38,675 nucleotides of DNA, taken from positions 1 through 38,675 of IMG/VR virus record IMGVR_UViG_3300025646_000125, one strand, 5' to 3'. Source of the DNA: a virus. The notes under the pieces are model-generated. The model was not told the origin of the DNA. It searched no databases and worked only from the letters and a program-made list of their open reading frames with translations. How positions within the stretch are numbered: position 1 is the first letter of the stretch; every line of letters starts with the position of its first letter. Below are positions 1-5,086 of the stretch, in pieces. The position numbers and the translations under genes were made by a program.

Positions 1-98
1 CAATGCGCCGTCGTAAAACCTTTCATGTCTATTTTGAGACTCCAAAAGGCTTTACGGCGGGCTGTTATTTCAGTTGTGTATAATATCCTTTTATTCAT
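1..98 (-). CDS. Hypothetical protein, N-terminal part (cut by window edge)
   Basis: An open frame starts at an ATG (complement of 96-98) and runs off the left edge. It reads MNKRILYTTEITARRKAFW and onward, about 32 residues visible, basic in character. The ATG directly abuts a perfect copy of the 15-bp palindrome at 99-113, the arrangement seen at other minus-strand starts here, which supports the start. The preceding gene ends at 115. Function unknown; too little is visible for a family call. Confidence 0.55.
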   Translation of the reverse strand, partial: MNKRILYTTEITARRKAFWSLKIDMKGFTTAH

Positions 99-113
99 GT
101 TGTAATTTACAAC
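99..113. promoter_or_regulatory. 15-bp palindrome, operator-like copy 1
   Basis: GTTGTAATTTACAAC is a 7-1-7 inverted repeat directly upstream of the minus-strand ATG at 98. Related copies lie at 5763, 6544, 10917, 12676, 13402 and 13571. Repetition at gene starts and at the divergent control region suggests a site for a dimeric phage regulator. That role is inferred. Confidence 0.6.
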
Positions 114-114
114 T

Positions 115-351
115 TTATTTATTGTACACACGTTTTTTTATGTTATATTTAGCTAAATAATTGCACCTAGAAACCGCAAGTGTAATATCTGCGTATGCGC
201 TATCTAAAACTGAATGAGTTATGGTTGGTATCCAAACATGAAAATTGGGATCTTCATTAGTTCCTTCATTACTAACCCAGTATCCATTTGCATTGTGTAA
301 TATACCGAGCTTTACTTCTTCCTTAGTGCCATTTGGTTGATATTTCATCAT
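115..351 (-). CDS. Hypothetical protein, 78 aa
   Basis: A 78-residue product beginning MMKYQPNG; the start may be 351 or the adjacent ATG at 348. No signal peptide, membrane segment or known motif is visible. It contains the aromatic-rich stretch GYWVSNEGTNEDPNFHVW and a basic C-terminus (YNIKKRVYNK). It is the last complete gene of the transcript that begins with ArdA. Its leader carries a 10-bp stem (369-415) and the sequence AACTAACTAAAATTTT before the ATG, a tail shared with the leaders of the genes at 1174 and 1476. Function unknown. Confidence 0.7.
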   Translation of the reverse strand: MMKYQPNGTKEEVKLGILHNANGYWVSNEGTNEDPNFHVWIPTITHSVLDSAYADITLAVSRCNYLAKYNIKKRVYNK

Positions 352-368
352 TTCAAAATTTTAGTTAG

Positions 369-415
369 TTCCCAGCATCCGCATCAAAGGGTAGACTCTT
401 AGGCCATGCCGGGAA
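369..415 (-). ncRNA. Intergenic stem element (leader of the 351 gene)
   Basis: In minus-strand RNA, UUCCCGGCAU pairs with AUGCUGGGAA: ten pairs including one G-U, enclosing a 27-nt interior. The G-U would be an A-C mismatch on the opposite strand, so the fold favours minus-strand RNA. The stem is followed by AACTAACTAAAA, matching the 3' flank of the two three-way-junction elements at 1198 and 1514. The interior does not resemble theirs, so membership of the same family is uncertain. No U-run follows, so it is not a classical terminator. Confidence 0.45.
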
Positions 416-422
416 ATCTTTA

Positions 423-881
423 TTAATCCCGATAAAACCGAACAAAGGAAAGATCGGCTGTAAATTCAACTCGCAAAGGTTCGCCAATGCCCCAATACGC
501 GCCGCCTTTGTCGTATCCCCCTGAGTCGAGATATACGCGACGGTCGTATTTTCTAAGGTCGCCTGGATCTGGGTAACGATTATTTCTCCCCATTGGAGCG
601 CCGTATTTGGTGTTGACTTTGCAAAGGATCTGACTATAGGCGTAGTCGCTTGCGCTGATCACTTCCAATTCGTAGCCAATGTTCTCTAATTCGCGTTTTA
701 AGGCTTTGTATTCGGCTTTGGTTGCTTGCTTGGTAATTGATACTACCCAGGCATAATCAGCGCCGCCATGCTGCCCTATATGAGCGTAACAGGCAGGAAA
801 TTCGTTATTCCATTTTTCCTCCGGGAATAGGGCGATTATTTCGCCGTCTAGGTACTTTCTGAATACTGTTTTTACTTTCAT
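423..881 (-). CDS. Conserved-type hypothetical protein, 152 aa
   Basis: A 152-residue soluble protein beginning MKVKTVFRKYLDGEIIALFPE. It resembles, from memory, small uncharacterised proteins carried on Bacteroidota plasmids, conjugative elements and phages that share an N-terminal 'F+KY.DGEIIALFPE' and a central 'HIGQHGGADYAWV' stretch. The segment KAEYKALKRELENIGYELEVI is probably a helix-strand unit. The C-terminus is rich in Gly, Tyr and Asp. It starts 18 nt after the stop of the 899 gene with the A-rich leader AAAAACAGTAAAACC, almost identical to the leader of the 1174 gene. Function unknown. Confidence 0.85.
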   Translation of the reverse strand: MKVKTVFRKYLDGEIIALFPEEKWNNEFPACYAHIGQHGGADYAWVVSITKQATKAEYKALKRELENIGYELEVISASDYAYSQILCKVNTKYGAPMGRNNRYPDPGDLRKYDRRVYLDSGGYDKGGAYWGIGEPLRVEFTADLSFVRFYRD

Positions 882-898
882 GGTTTTACTGTTTTTAA

Positions 899-1174
899 TT
901 ATTTACATAACTTGTAATATCCGTCCTTATCAATCCACACACACCCATCTTCGATGGTGTTTGTCATTTTGACCAAATAAAAAACCCTGCCGGATAAAAT
1001 ATCTAATTGTGTGCCCCTATCTAATTGCAAATCAAAGCGATTATGCGAACGGGCAGCGCAATTTATTGCGTCATATACATGCTTCATTTGCTGGATCCAG
1101 TTGCCACCAGGGTTAGGAGATTCAACAAATCGTTCGCACATATTCCATAACTCCAAATCATTAAAATTTCTCAT
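899..1174 (-). CDS. Hypothetical protein, 91 aa
   Basis: A 91-residue protein beginning MRNFNDLELWNMCERF, probably helical in its first half and ending with a short beta-like segment (CVWIDKDGYYKLCK). No known motif recognised. It lies third in the ArdA transcript, directly downstream of three-way-junction copy 1 (1198-1248), whose 3' arm ends 23 nt before its ATG. A leader RNA that controls its translation is therefore possible. Function unknown. Confidence 0.75.
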   Translation of the reverse strand: MRNFNDLELWNMCERFVESPNPGGNWIQQMKHVYDAINCAARSHNRFDLQLDRGTQLDILSGRVFYLVKMTNTIEDGCVWIDKDGYYKLCK

Positions 1175-1197
1175 TGTTTTACTGTTTTTAATTAGTT

Positions 1198-1248
1198 CCT
1201 CAATCCAGGTTCAACCTATTGTACTTTGTTTTCAAGTACTGATTGAGG
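1198..1248 (-). ncRNA. Three-way-junction RNA element, copy 1
   Basis: Read as minus-strand RNA: outer helix P1 CCUCAAUC/GAUUGAGG (1241-1248 with 1198-1205); a single A; hairpin P2 GUACU/AGUAC with loop UGAAAACAA; AAU; hairpin P3 AGGU/ACCU with loop UGA; a single G; then P1 closes. Copy 2 at 1514-1566 has the same architecture and the same unpaired residues, but different bases in all three helices with pairing kept. It sits between the genes starting at 1476 and 1174. No terminator U-run follows; AACTAATTAAAA does. Not matched to any RNA family I know. Confidence 0.7.
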
Positions 1249-1257
1249 ATAGCCAGA

Positions 1258-1476
1258 CTATTCCCGATAATCGTCGTAAATTTCAATAGATGGTGTATCT
1301 CCCATGCTGATAATTATTTCACCGTACTTTTCGGCCAAATAGTTCAATTCCTCAAGGGTATTTATTTCAATAGTCCAAAACGTACGCCCATCAATGACTT
1401 TTTTTGTGGCTTCTATACATGGCCTTTCTTCGATCCAATGATAAGAGTCGGAGGTTCTTCTTATTTCATATTCCAT
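1258..1476 (-). CDS. Hypothetical protein, 72 aa, acidic
   Basis: A 72-residue acidic protein beginning MEYEIRRTSDSYHWIEERPC and ending SIEIYDDYRE. The pattern suggests a small alpha/beta fold: ATKKVIDGRTFWTIEINTLEELNYLAEKYGEIIIS reads as strand, helix, strand. Net negative charge and size resemble DNA-mimic or anti-defence proteins, and it lies directly downstream of ardA, but that is only context. Three-way-junction copy 2 lies in its 5' gap and copy 1 in its 3' gap. Confidence 0.75.
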   Translation of the reverse strand: MEYEIRRTSDSYHWIEERPCIEATKKVIDGRTFWTIEINTLEELNYLAEKYGEIIISMGDTPSIEIYDDYRE

Positions 1477-1513
1477 AGTCCTATAATTTAGATAGTTATA
1501 AATTTTAGTTAGC

Positions 1514-1566
1514 TATCTGGACCAGATTCGATCTATTGCAATCTGTTTTCAATTGCTGTCCAGATA
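1514..1566 (-). ncRNA. Three-way-junction RNA element, copy 2
   Basis: Minus-strand RNA: P1 UAUCUGGAC/GUCCAGAUA (9 bp); A; P2 GCAAU/AUUGC with loop UGAAAACAG; AAU; P3 AGAU/AUCU with loop CGA; G; P1 closes. Helix and loop lengths equal those of copy 1 apart from one extra P1 pair, while the helix sequences differ with compensatory changes. The 3' flank GCTAACTAAAATTT matches the flank of copy 1. It lies between ardA (ends 1590) and the 1476 gene. Confidence 0.7.
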
Positions 1567-1589
1567 GATTAATGACATAAATTACCACT

Positions 1590-2075
1590 TTAGAAATCCC
1601 GGAAAACGTAGCCGCCAATATAGGCGTAATCCATTTCAAGGTCACGTGCGAATTTTTCGTAGTCTATGTAATAGCGGATATGATCGGGAACGTCATGTAA
1701 ATAAACATCGTCGAACCATTGCTCGGCGTATTGCTCGAATGAATCCCACTTGCCCTGGTAGGATTCCTCGAATTTATCGAAAAGATCCGAGTCGTCGGCG
1801 TTAATTCCGTAATTATCCATAAAAGCCCCCAACGCCTCAATATCAATATCGTCGGGCATCTCCCAAAGCATCTCAGATACCCAGCTTTCGGAAATAAAAG
1901 CCGCCGGAATGTCTTCATAGTCTTGATACATGAACTCCGGGTCTTCCTCGTCTTTGTGAAGTTCGGCGCAATAGGCCAAAAAATCTTCCTTATCGGTGAA
2001 GTCGGTCAAGTCGATCCACTCTCCCGCCAAAGATCCGCAATTGTATTTGTGGTAGGTTCCGCAATAAACTTTCAT
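1590..2075 (-). CDS. ardA: ArdA-type antirestriction protein
   Basis: A 161-residue, strongly acidic protein matching the ArdA family of DNA mimics that occupy type I restriction enzymes (and often their methyltransferases) in place of B-form DNA. Family hallmarks visible: N-terminal strand and glycine turn (VYCGTYHKYNCGSLAGEWIDL, residues 3-23), the Asp-Tyr-Glu segment (YQDYEDIP), the acidic middle repeat (LFDKFEESY...FEQYAEQWFDD), and the C-terminal signature PDHIRYYIDYEKFARDLEMD. Length is normal for the family. It is first in its transcript, behind a clear promoter at 2120-2150, fitting early expression on DNA entry. Acts in the cytoplasm. The identification is from remembered family features. 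Confidence 0.93.
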   Translation of the reverse strand: MKVYCGTYHKYNCGSLAGEWIDLTDFTDKEDFLAYCAELHKDEEDPEFMYQDYEDIPAAFISESWVSEMLWEMPDDIDIEALGAFMDNYGINADDSDLFDKFEESYQGKWDSFEQYAEQWFDDVYLHDVPDHIRYYIDYEKFARDLEMDYAYIGGYVFRDF

Positions 2076-2119
2076 TTTCTTAAATTTAAAGGTTTAAAGA
2101 ATGATGTTTTAATTTATGT

Positions 2120-2150
2120 CAAAGATAGGGGAAATTTACGATATACACAA
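2120..2150 (-). promoter_or_regulatory. Promoter for ardA transcript
   Basis: On the minus strand: TTG (2150-2148), 20 nt, TATCTTTG (2127-2120), a full match to the Bacteroidota -33/-7 pattern TTG...TAnnTTTG. Same 20-nt spacing as five other promoters in this window. It is followed by a leader with AAACCTTTAAATTTAAG before the ArdA ATG at 2075. Confidence 0.8.
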
Positions 2151-2179
2151 TAGAAAAATGATAATTGTTTGAAAATACC

Positions 2180-2593
2180 CTATTTATGGTAGTTTTTATG
2201 TTCGTATAATACTTTTTTACCCTTGGCGGTTAATATCCTTACTATACAATGGTCCAAAACAGAACCGCCACCAATAGATCTTTTATTATGTATCAATATT
2301 GGTATCTTAATAGGTCCGGTTGACCTACCAATACAACCAATAATATCGTATACTTCGCCCCAACTTTTTTCTGTTTCACTATCCCCATAATCCAGTACAA
2401 TACGTTCTTTATTTATCCTTGACCACTCTAAAATATTAATAACCTTTTTGGGCGTATCAATATTGTAAAATGTACCGTTAACACTTTCAAGCGTTTTATA
2501 ATCCAAATTGCTGTTAGGTTGCTCAGTAGTGGTTGAGTAATTAAAACCCAAAGAACGGTTTTTGTCAGTACTTAAAATTTGATAATATCTCAT
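2180..2593 (-). CDS. Hypothetical protein, 137 aa
   Basis: I start it at MRYYQILSTDKNRSLGFN (ATG at 2593); the frame extends upstream only into promoter and terminator sequence. The leader AAACCTTTAAAATTTAAAAC matches that of ardA. The product is probably an alpha/beta protein: central helix (TPKKVINILEWSRINKERIVLDYG), then a segment with strands (GPIKIPILIHNKRSIGGGS) and a C-terminal strand pair. The stretch IVLDYGDSETEKSWGEVYDIIG with GPIKIPILIHN is reminiscent of small Bacteroidota mobile-element proteins, but I do not recognise the family. A terminator lies upstream at 2664-2687, so it is transcribed separately from the 2969 cassette. Anti-defence function is possible from context only. 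Confidence 0.75.
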   Translation of the reverse strand: MRYYQILSTDKNRSLGFNYSTTTEQPNSNLDYKTLESVNGTFYNIDTPKKVINILEWSRINKERIVLDYGDSETEKSWGEVYDIIGCIGRSTGPIKIPILIHNKRSIGGGSVLDHCIVRILTAKGKKVLYEHKNYHK

Positions 2594-2663
2594 TGTTTTA
2601 AATTTTAAAGGTTTAAAAATAGAAGAAAAGTAAAAAATACCAGAATAGGGTAGAAACAAAAAG

Positions 2664-2687
2664 GCCCCAACTTTTTACGGTTGAGGC
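2664..2687 (-). terminator. Cassette terminator, copy 1
   Basis: In minus-strand RNA GCCUCAAC pairs with GUUGGGGC around CGUAAAAA, followed by CUUUUUGUUU. It ends the 2969-2715 cassette. The same hairpin recurs at 3082, 3139, 3506, 3566 and 3626. Confidence 0.85.
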
Positions 2688-2714
2688 TATTCTTTGAGGT
2701 TGCGACGTCCCAAA

Positions 2715-2969
2715 TCAGTCAACCATATAAGATACGCTTAAGATCTCCCGAACGTCATTAAGTAAACATTCAAGATTGTATGGGGAAAAACACGGGGATA
2801 CGATTCTGTTATTATATTCGATCTTGTAACCACTAAGGCAAAAGTGGACCACGGAAATATCTTCAAAATGTTCTTTGGAGTTAACAACGTTTATAAAAAA
2901 ACCATAATAATGCTGGTCAAAATTCCAGCCAAGGGAAATTAACCGGTCAATAGATATACTAATTTTCAT
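2715..2969 (-). CDS. Cassette gene, hypothetical protein, 84 aa
   Basis: Start taken at MKISISIDRLISLGWNFD (ATG at 2969), because it sits at the same distance from the repeated leader motif as the starts at 3382 and 3914. An upstream extension would only translate promoter sequence. The 84-residue product contains a strand-rich middle (YYGFFINVVNSKEHFEDISVVHFCLSGYKIEYN) and a helical end (NLECLLNDVREILSVSYMVD). It forms a stand-alone unit: own promoter (3009-3039), one gene, own terminator (2664-2687). Family unknown. Small size, private promoter and neighbourhood of ardA fit an accessory or anti-defence gene, which is inference. Confidence 0.75.
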   Translation of the reverse strand: MKISISIDRLISLGWNFDQHYYGFFINVVNSKEHFEDISVVHFCLSGYKIEYNNRIVSPCFSPYNLECLLNDVREILSVSYMVD

Positions 2970-3008
2970 GTTTGAATTTTTTAAATAGTGATATAATAAA
3001 TAACACCA

Positions 3009-3039
3009 CAATAATAGTGGTAATTTCTGACATACACAA
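3009..3039 (-). promoter_or_regulatory. Cassette promoter, copy 1
   Basis: Minus strand: TTG (3039-3037), 20 nt, TATTATTG (3016-3009), one mismatch to TAnnTTTG. It is embedded in a repeated block containing CTATTGTGTATGTC upstream and GTGGTGTTATTTATTA downstream, nearly identical to the copies at 3423 and 3953. Drives the 84-aa cassette gene. Confidence 0.78.
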
Positions 3040-3081
3040 TAGAAAAGTAAAAAATACCTGAAATAGGGTAGAAACAAAAAG

Positions 3082-3105
3082 GCCCCAACTTTTTACGGTT
3101 GAGGC
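3082..3105. terminator. Cassette terminator, copy 2 (bidirectional)
   Basis: GCCCCAAC/GTTGAGGC hairpin with A5 on one side and T6 on the other, so it can work on both strands. With copy 3, 57 bp away, it ends the 3382-3182 cassette. Confidence 0.85.
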
Positions 3106-3138
3106 TTTTTTGGATTTAAACGTCCTAGAAACAAAAAA

Positions 3139-3162
3139 GCCCCAACTTTTTACGGTTGAGGC
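3139..3162. terminator. Cassette terminator, copy 3 (bidirectional)
   Basis: Same 8-bp hairpin with loop TTTTTACG, flanked by A6 on the left and T6 on the right. It lies directly after the stop of the 66-aa cassette gene and is followed downstream by copy 2. Confidence 0.87.
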
Positions 3163-3181
3163 TTTTTTGTGACCTTGCAGT

Positions 3182-3382
3182 TTATTCCCATTGTTTCCAA
3201 TTGGTCGGTAAATTGGCTTTTGCCAGATCCACGGACCAGTTCATAACTATTTTTCCGTCTTTATTCTTGGTATGCCCATATGCTGTTGGACCATAAGGAT
3301 CATTTGTGTCCACTTTGTGGACAAATAAAGATCCTTGTTCGTTTTTGCCGACGTAAATCGGCGTTTTGAAGTATTTTACCAT
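3182..3382 (-). CDS. Cassette gene, hypothetical protein, 66 aa
   Basis: A 66-residue basic, soluble protein: MVKYFKTPIYVGKNEQGS at the start and WSVDLAKANLPTNWKQWE at the end, with GPTAYGHTKNKDGKIVMNW between. It looks like a small beta-rich fold. It has its own promoter (3423-3453) and two terminators (3139, 3082). The leader from -7 box to ATG is almost identical to those of the 2969 and 3914 genes, whereas the proteins share no obvious similarity. That is the pattern expected when unrelated genes are swapped between fixed expression signals. Function unknown. Confidence 0.75.
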   Translation of the reverse strand: MVKYFKTPIYVGKNEQGSLFVHKVDTNDPYGPTAYGHTKNKDGKIVMNWSVDLAKANLPTNWKQWE

Positions 3383-3422
3383 CTGTTTAATTTTTTAAAT
3401 AGTGATGTAATAAATAACACCA

Positions 3423-3453
3423 CAATAATAAGACTTTTATTTGATATACACAA
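3423..3453 (-). promoter_or_regulatory. Cassette promoter, copy 2
   Basis: Minus strand: TTG (3453-3451), 20 nt, TATTATTG (3430-3423). The upstream block (CTATTGTGTATATC) and the further upstream TTTACTCCATCCTGGC are shared with the 3953 copy. Confidence 0.78.
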
Positions 3454-3505
3454 TAGAAAAGTAAAAATAAATAGGAAAATGCCAGGATGGAGTAAAAACA
3501 AAATA

Positions 3506-3529
3506 GCCCCAACTTTTTACGGTTGAGGC
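3506..3529. terminator. Cassette terminator, copy 4
   Basis: GCCCCAAC/GTTGAGGC hairpin inside the first 60-bp unit. The minus-strand tail is UAUUUUGUUUUU, weaker than copies 2 and 3 because U and A alternate at the start. Confidence 0.75.
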
Positions 3530-3565
3530 TATTCCCTGGGGTTGAAACATCCTAGAAACAAAATA

Positions 3566-3589
3566 GCCCCAACTTTTTACGGTTGAGGC
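3566..3589. terminator. Cassette terminator, copy 5
   Basis: Identical hairpin in the second 60-bp unit, tail UAUUUUGUUU on the minus strand. Confidence 0.75.
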
Positions 3590-3625
3590 TATTCCCTGGG
3601 GTTGAAACATCCTAGAAACAAAATA

Positions 3626-3649
3626 GCCCCAACTTTTTACGGTTGAGGC
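3626..3649. terminator. Cassette terminator, copy 6
   Basis: Identical hairpin in the third 60-bp unit, nearest the stop of the 78-aa cassette gene. On the plus strand it is followed by TATTTTG. Confidence 0.77.
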
Positions 3650-3677
3650 TATTTTGTGACCTTGCAACGGCCTAATG

Positions 3678-3914
3678 CTATCCCAAAGCTGACTCAAGGT
3701 TAAACCTTGATTTGGGATCTTTTGCAACAGCTAAAACAGATTCTTGAGCTGTCCTGTGAAACGTCTTGGTCAAGATTATTATTGCGGGCTCCCATGCCCA
3801 ATAATCATCTTTAATCATAGCTAATACCATGTTTAATTTAAGATCCGCCGGCTGACTCTTATCTCCATCCCAGCACAGACAGTCAAATTCCAATTTCATT
3901 GTTCTAGTAGTCAT
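3678..3914 (-). CDS. Cassette gene, hypothetical protein, 78 aa
   Basis: Start at MTTRTMKLEFDCLCWDGD (ATG at 3914), placed by alignment of the shared leader; MKLEF at 3899 is the alternative. The product has an N-terminal strand, a helix (PADLKLNMVLAMIKDDYW), then AWEPAIIILTKTFHRTAQESVLAVAKDP and a short tail. The layout is that of a small alpha/beta domain. It lies behind its own promoter (3953-3983) and before three tandem terminators, the most insulated of the three cassettes. Function unknown. Confidence 0.72.
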   Translation of the reverse strand: MTTRTMKLEFDCLCWDGDKSQPADLKLNMVLAMIKDDYWAWEPAIIILTKTFHRTAQESVLAVAKDPKSRFNLESALG

Positions 3915-3952
3915 TTTATTAGATTTAAATAGTGATGTAATTAATAACACCA

Positions 3953-3983
3953 CAATAATAAGAATTATTTCTGATATACACAA
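3953..3983 (-). promoter_or_regulatory. Cassette promoter, copy 3
   Basis: Minus strand: TTG (3983-3981), 20 nt, TATTATTG (3960-3953). Upstream runs the same block as copy 2, through TTTACTCCATCCTGGC at 4011-4026. Drives the 78-aa cassette gene. Confidence 0.78.
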
Positions 3984-4010
3984 CAGAAAAGTAAAAATAA
4001 ATAGGAAAAT

Positions 4011-4227
4011 GCCAGGATGGAGTAAATTTATAATACATATATATATAAGGTAGAATAGTTAGTTTAGATGTTAAACTAAGTAGATTAGTTAGTTTGGTTT
4101 GTGCACTAAGGTAGTTAGTGTAAAATATACACTAAGTAGGTTGGATCTTCAATGTAATTAATTTGATTATACTTTTTTATTTGTCACTAATTTGGTTATA
4201 TGCTGGGTAGGTTTACTCCATCCTGCC
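4011..4227. repeat. AT-rich tandem-hairpin block bounded by inverted repeats
   Basis: No gene is visible here. GCCAGGATGGAGTAAA (4011-4026) and TTTACTCCATCCTGCC (4212-4227) form 15-of-16 inverted ends. Between them, about 4060-4140 holds three roughly 30-bp units of the form AGTTAGT...ACTAAG. Units one and three are hairpins with different arms that still pair (TTAGTTTA/TAAACTAA and TTAGTGTA/TACACTAA); the middle unit keeps only TTAGT/ACTAA. The rest is very AT-rich with an alternating TATATATATA run near 4035-4050. It could be a replication origin, a structured RNA, or a cassette remnant; the sequence does not decide. Confidence 0.55.
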
Positions 4228-4519
4228 AAACAAACAAACGAGTGACCGAAAAATACAAATTAACAATTCCACCCCACATAGAGATCGCCACAAAATAAGA
4301 CACAAAGATAAGGGAGGCATAACATAAAGAATTGAATATCAATAGGTTTTAAGCCCGTCAACTTTCTACCGTAGAAAATAGGCGTATTTTTTGACGAAAA
4401 ATTGACATGCACACCCTACCCGGTTACGCCAGCACGTTCCCAAAAACGGCTTGGCATCCCACGTAAAGATATAACCCCAACCCCCCAACCAAAGCCAAAT
4501 CTAATAACAAAAGCGGCAA
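4228..4519. other. Intergenic stretch with one promoter-like box
   Basis: About 290 bp without a convincing gene. On the minus strand, TATCTTTG at 4310-4303 is a full -7 box, but no TTG lies 20 nt upstream, so any promoter is weak or activated. It would transcribe into the hairpin block at 4011-4227. A plus-strand frame from a TTG at 4402 to 4587 is open, but it opposes all neighbours and overlaps the frame described at 4520-4674; I do not count it as a gene. Confidence 0.4.
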
Positions 4520-4674
4520 TCAGAGAAAAACAAGAGCACTATAAACAGCGAAAGGAAACCCACTTTCGCAGATCTCCTTCCTTGTAATTCCATCAAAATT
4601 AAAACCCTCTATAACCCTTTTTAGTGTCCTTATTGGCGTGTAGTCATCCCAAGTATTATCTCCTCTTAGAACGG
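4520..4674 (-). pseudogene. Gene fragment or frameshifted C-terminus of the 4666-4971 gene
   Basis: A minus-strand frame without its own ATG reads LRGDNTWDDYTPIRTLKR, then VIEGFNFDGITRKEICESG and FPFAVYSALVFL before TGA at 4520-4522. Composition is protein-like. It begins where the 4666-4971 gene stops (KPF, stop), one frame away, so a single-base change near 4666-4674 would fuse the two into a 150-residue protein. Either that gene has lost its C-terminal half by frameshift, a programmed shift occurs, or this is a leftover of another gene. The segment GITRKEICESG looks like part of an HTH helix. Confidence 0.4.
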
Positions 4675-4971
4675 CTTAAAATGCGCCCTGGGTAGCCTAG
4701 CTTTGATGTACTCAATCTCCTCTTTAAGATCTCCTTCGTCCCAGCATACTTCCGGTCTTTTTAGGTGGTAATCTTTTTCCAGGAGATATTCATTGTCCTT
4801 TGCGTATAAGTCTGGACGCTTTATATGAAGAATCATTGGCCCATCTTTACCGGAATAGTATATATCAGCTATGATTGACTTATACTTTTTATTTAAGCCA
4901 AACTTGGTTATGTTGCTTGGGGTCAGATACTCCCCATTAATTGATACTCCATAAAAGTCGAAGAATGCCAT
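4666..4971 (-). CDS. Hypothetical protein, 101 aa
   Basis: A 101-residue protein beginning MAFFDFYGVSINGEYLTPSN. Strands dominate the first part (KYKSIIADIYYSGKDGPMILHIKRPD) and a charged helix the end (EGDLKEEIEYIKARLPRAHFKPF). No known motif recognised. The stop is followed in another frame by 48 further codons of protein-like sequence (4520-4674), so this may be a shortened form. The 115-bp gap upstream to the next gene contains no obvious promoter. Function unknown. Confidence 0.75.
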   Translation of the reverse strand: MAFFDFYGVSINGEYLTPSNITKFGLNKKYKSIIADIYYSGKDGPMILHIKRPDLYAKDNEYLLEKDYHLKRPEVCWDEGDLKEEIEYIKARLPRAHFKPF

Positions 4972-5086
4972 TTATTTCGTGTTACTCTAAAAGTTTAAAA
5001 CATTATTCCCGTATTGGCGCGTATCACAAAACCGAAGTCCTTCTAAAGCCGGGGTTTTACTTAACCACGCCAAATATTATTCTAAA

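Larger units (their letters stand above)
3496..3660. repeat. Tandem 60-bp repeat carrying three terminators
   Basis: Three copies of a 60-bp unit. Each holds AACAAAATAGCCCCAAC, loop TTTTTACG and GTTGAGGCTATT; the spacer TCCCTGGGGTTGAAACATCC links the units. The last copy ends in TTTTGTGACC. The hairpins at 3506-3529, 3566-3589 and 3626-3649 are identical. Only a few bases differ between units, which points to recent duplication. The block separates the 3914 cassette from the 3382 cassette's promoter. Confidence 0.92.

Noticed and set aside
1198-1566. Hammerhead ribozyme or integron attC site as explanation of the junction elements
   Set aside because: The hammerhead core (CUGAUGA and GAAA) is absent, and the attC core sites (GTTRRRY, RYYYAAC) are not at the ends of the helices. 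No integrase is near.
3496-3660. CRISPR array
   Set aside because: Repeats are 60 bp with constant, not variable, spacers, and each is a terminator hairpin. No cas gene in the window.
4402-4587. Plus-strand open frame from a TTG codon (61 aa)
   Set aside because: Opposes all neighbouring genes, starts with TTG without a good ribosome site, and the opposite strand reads as more protein-like over the same interval.
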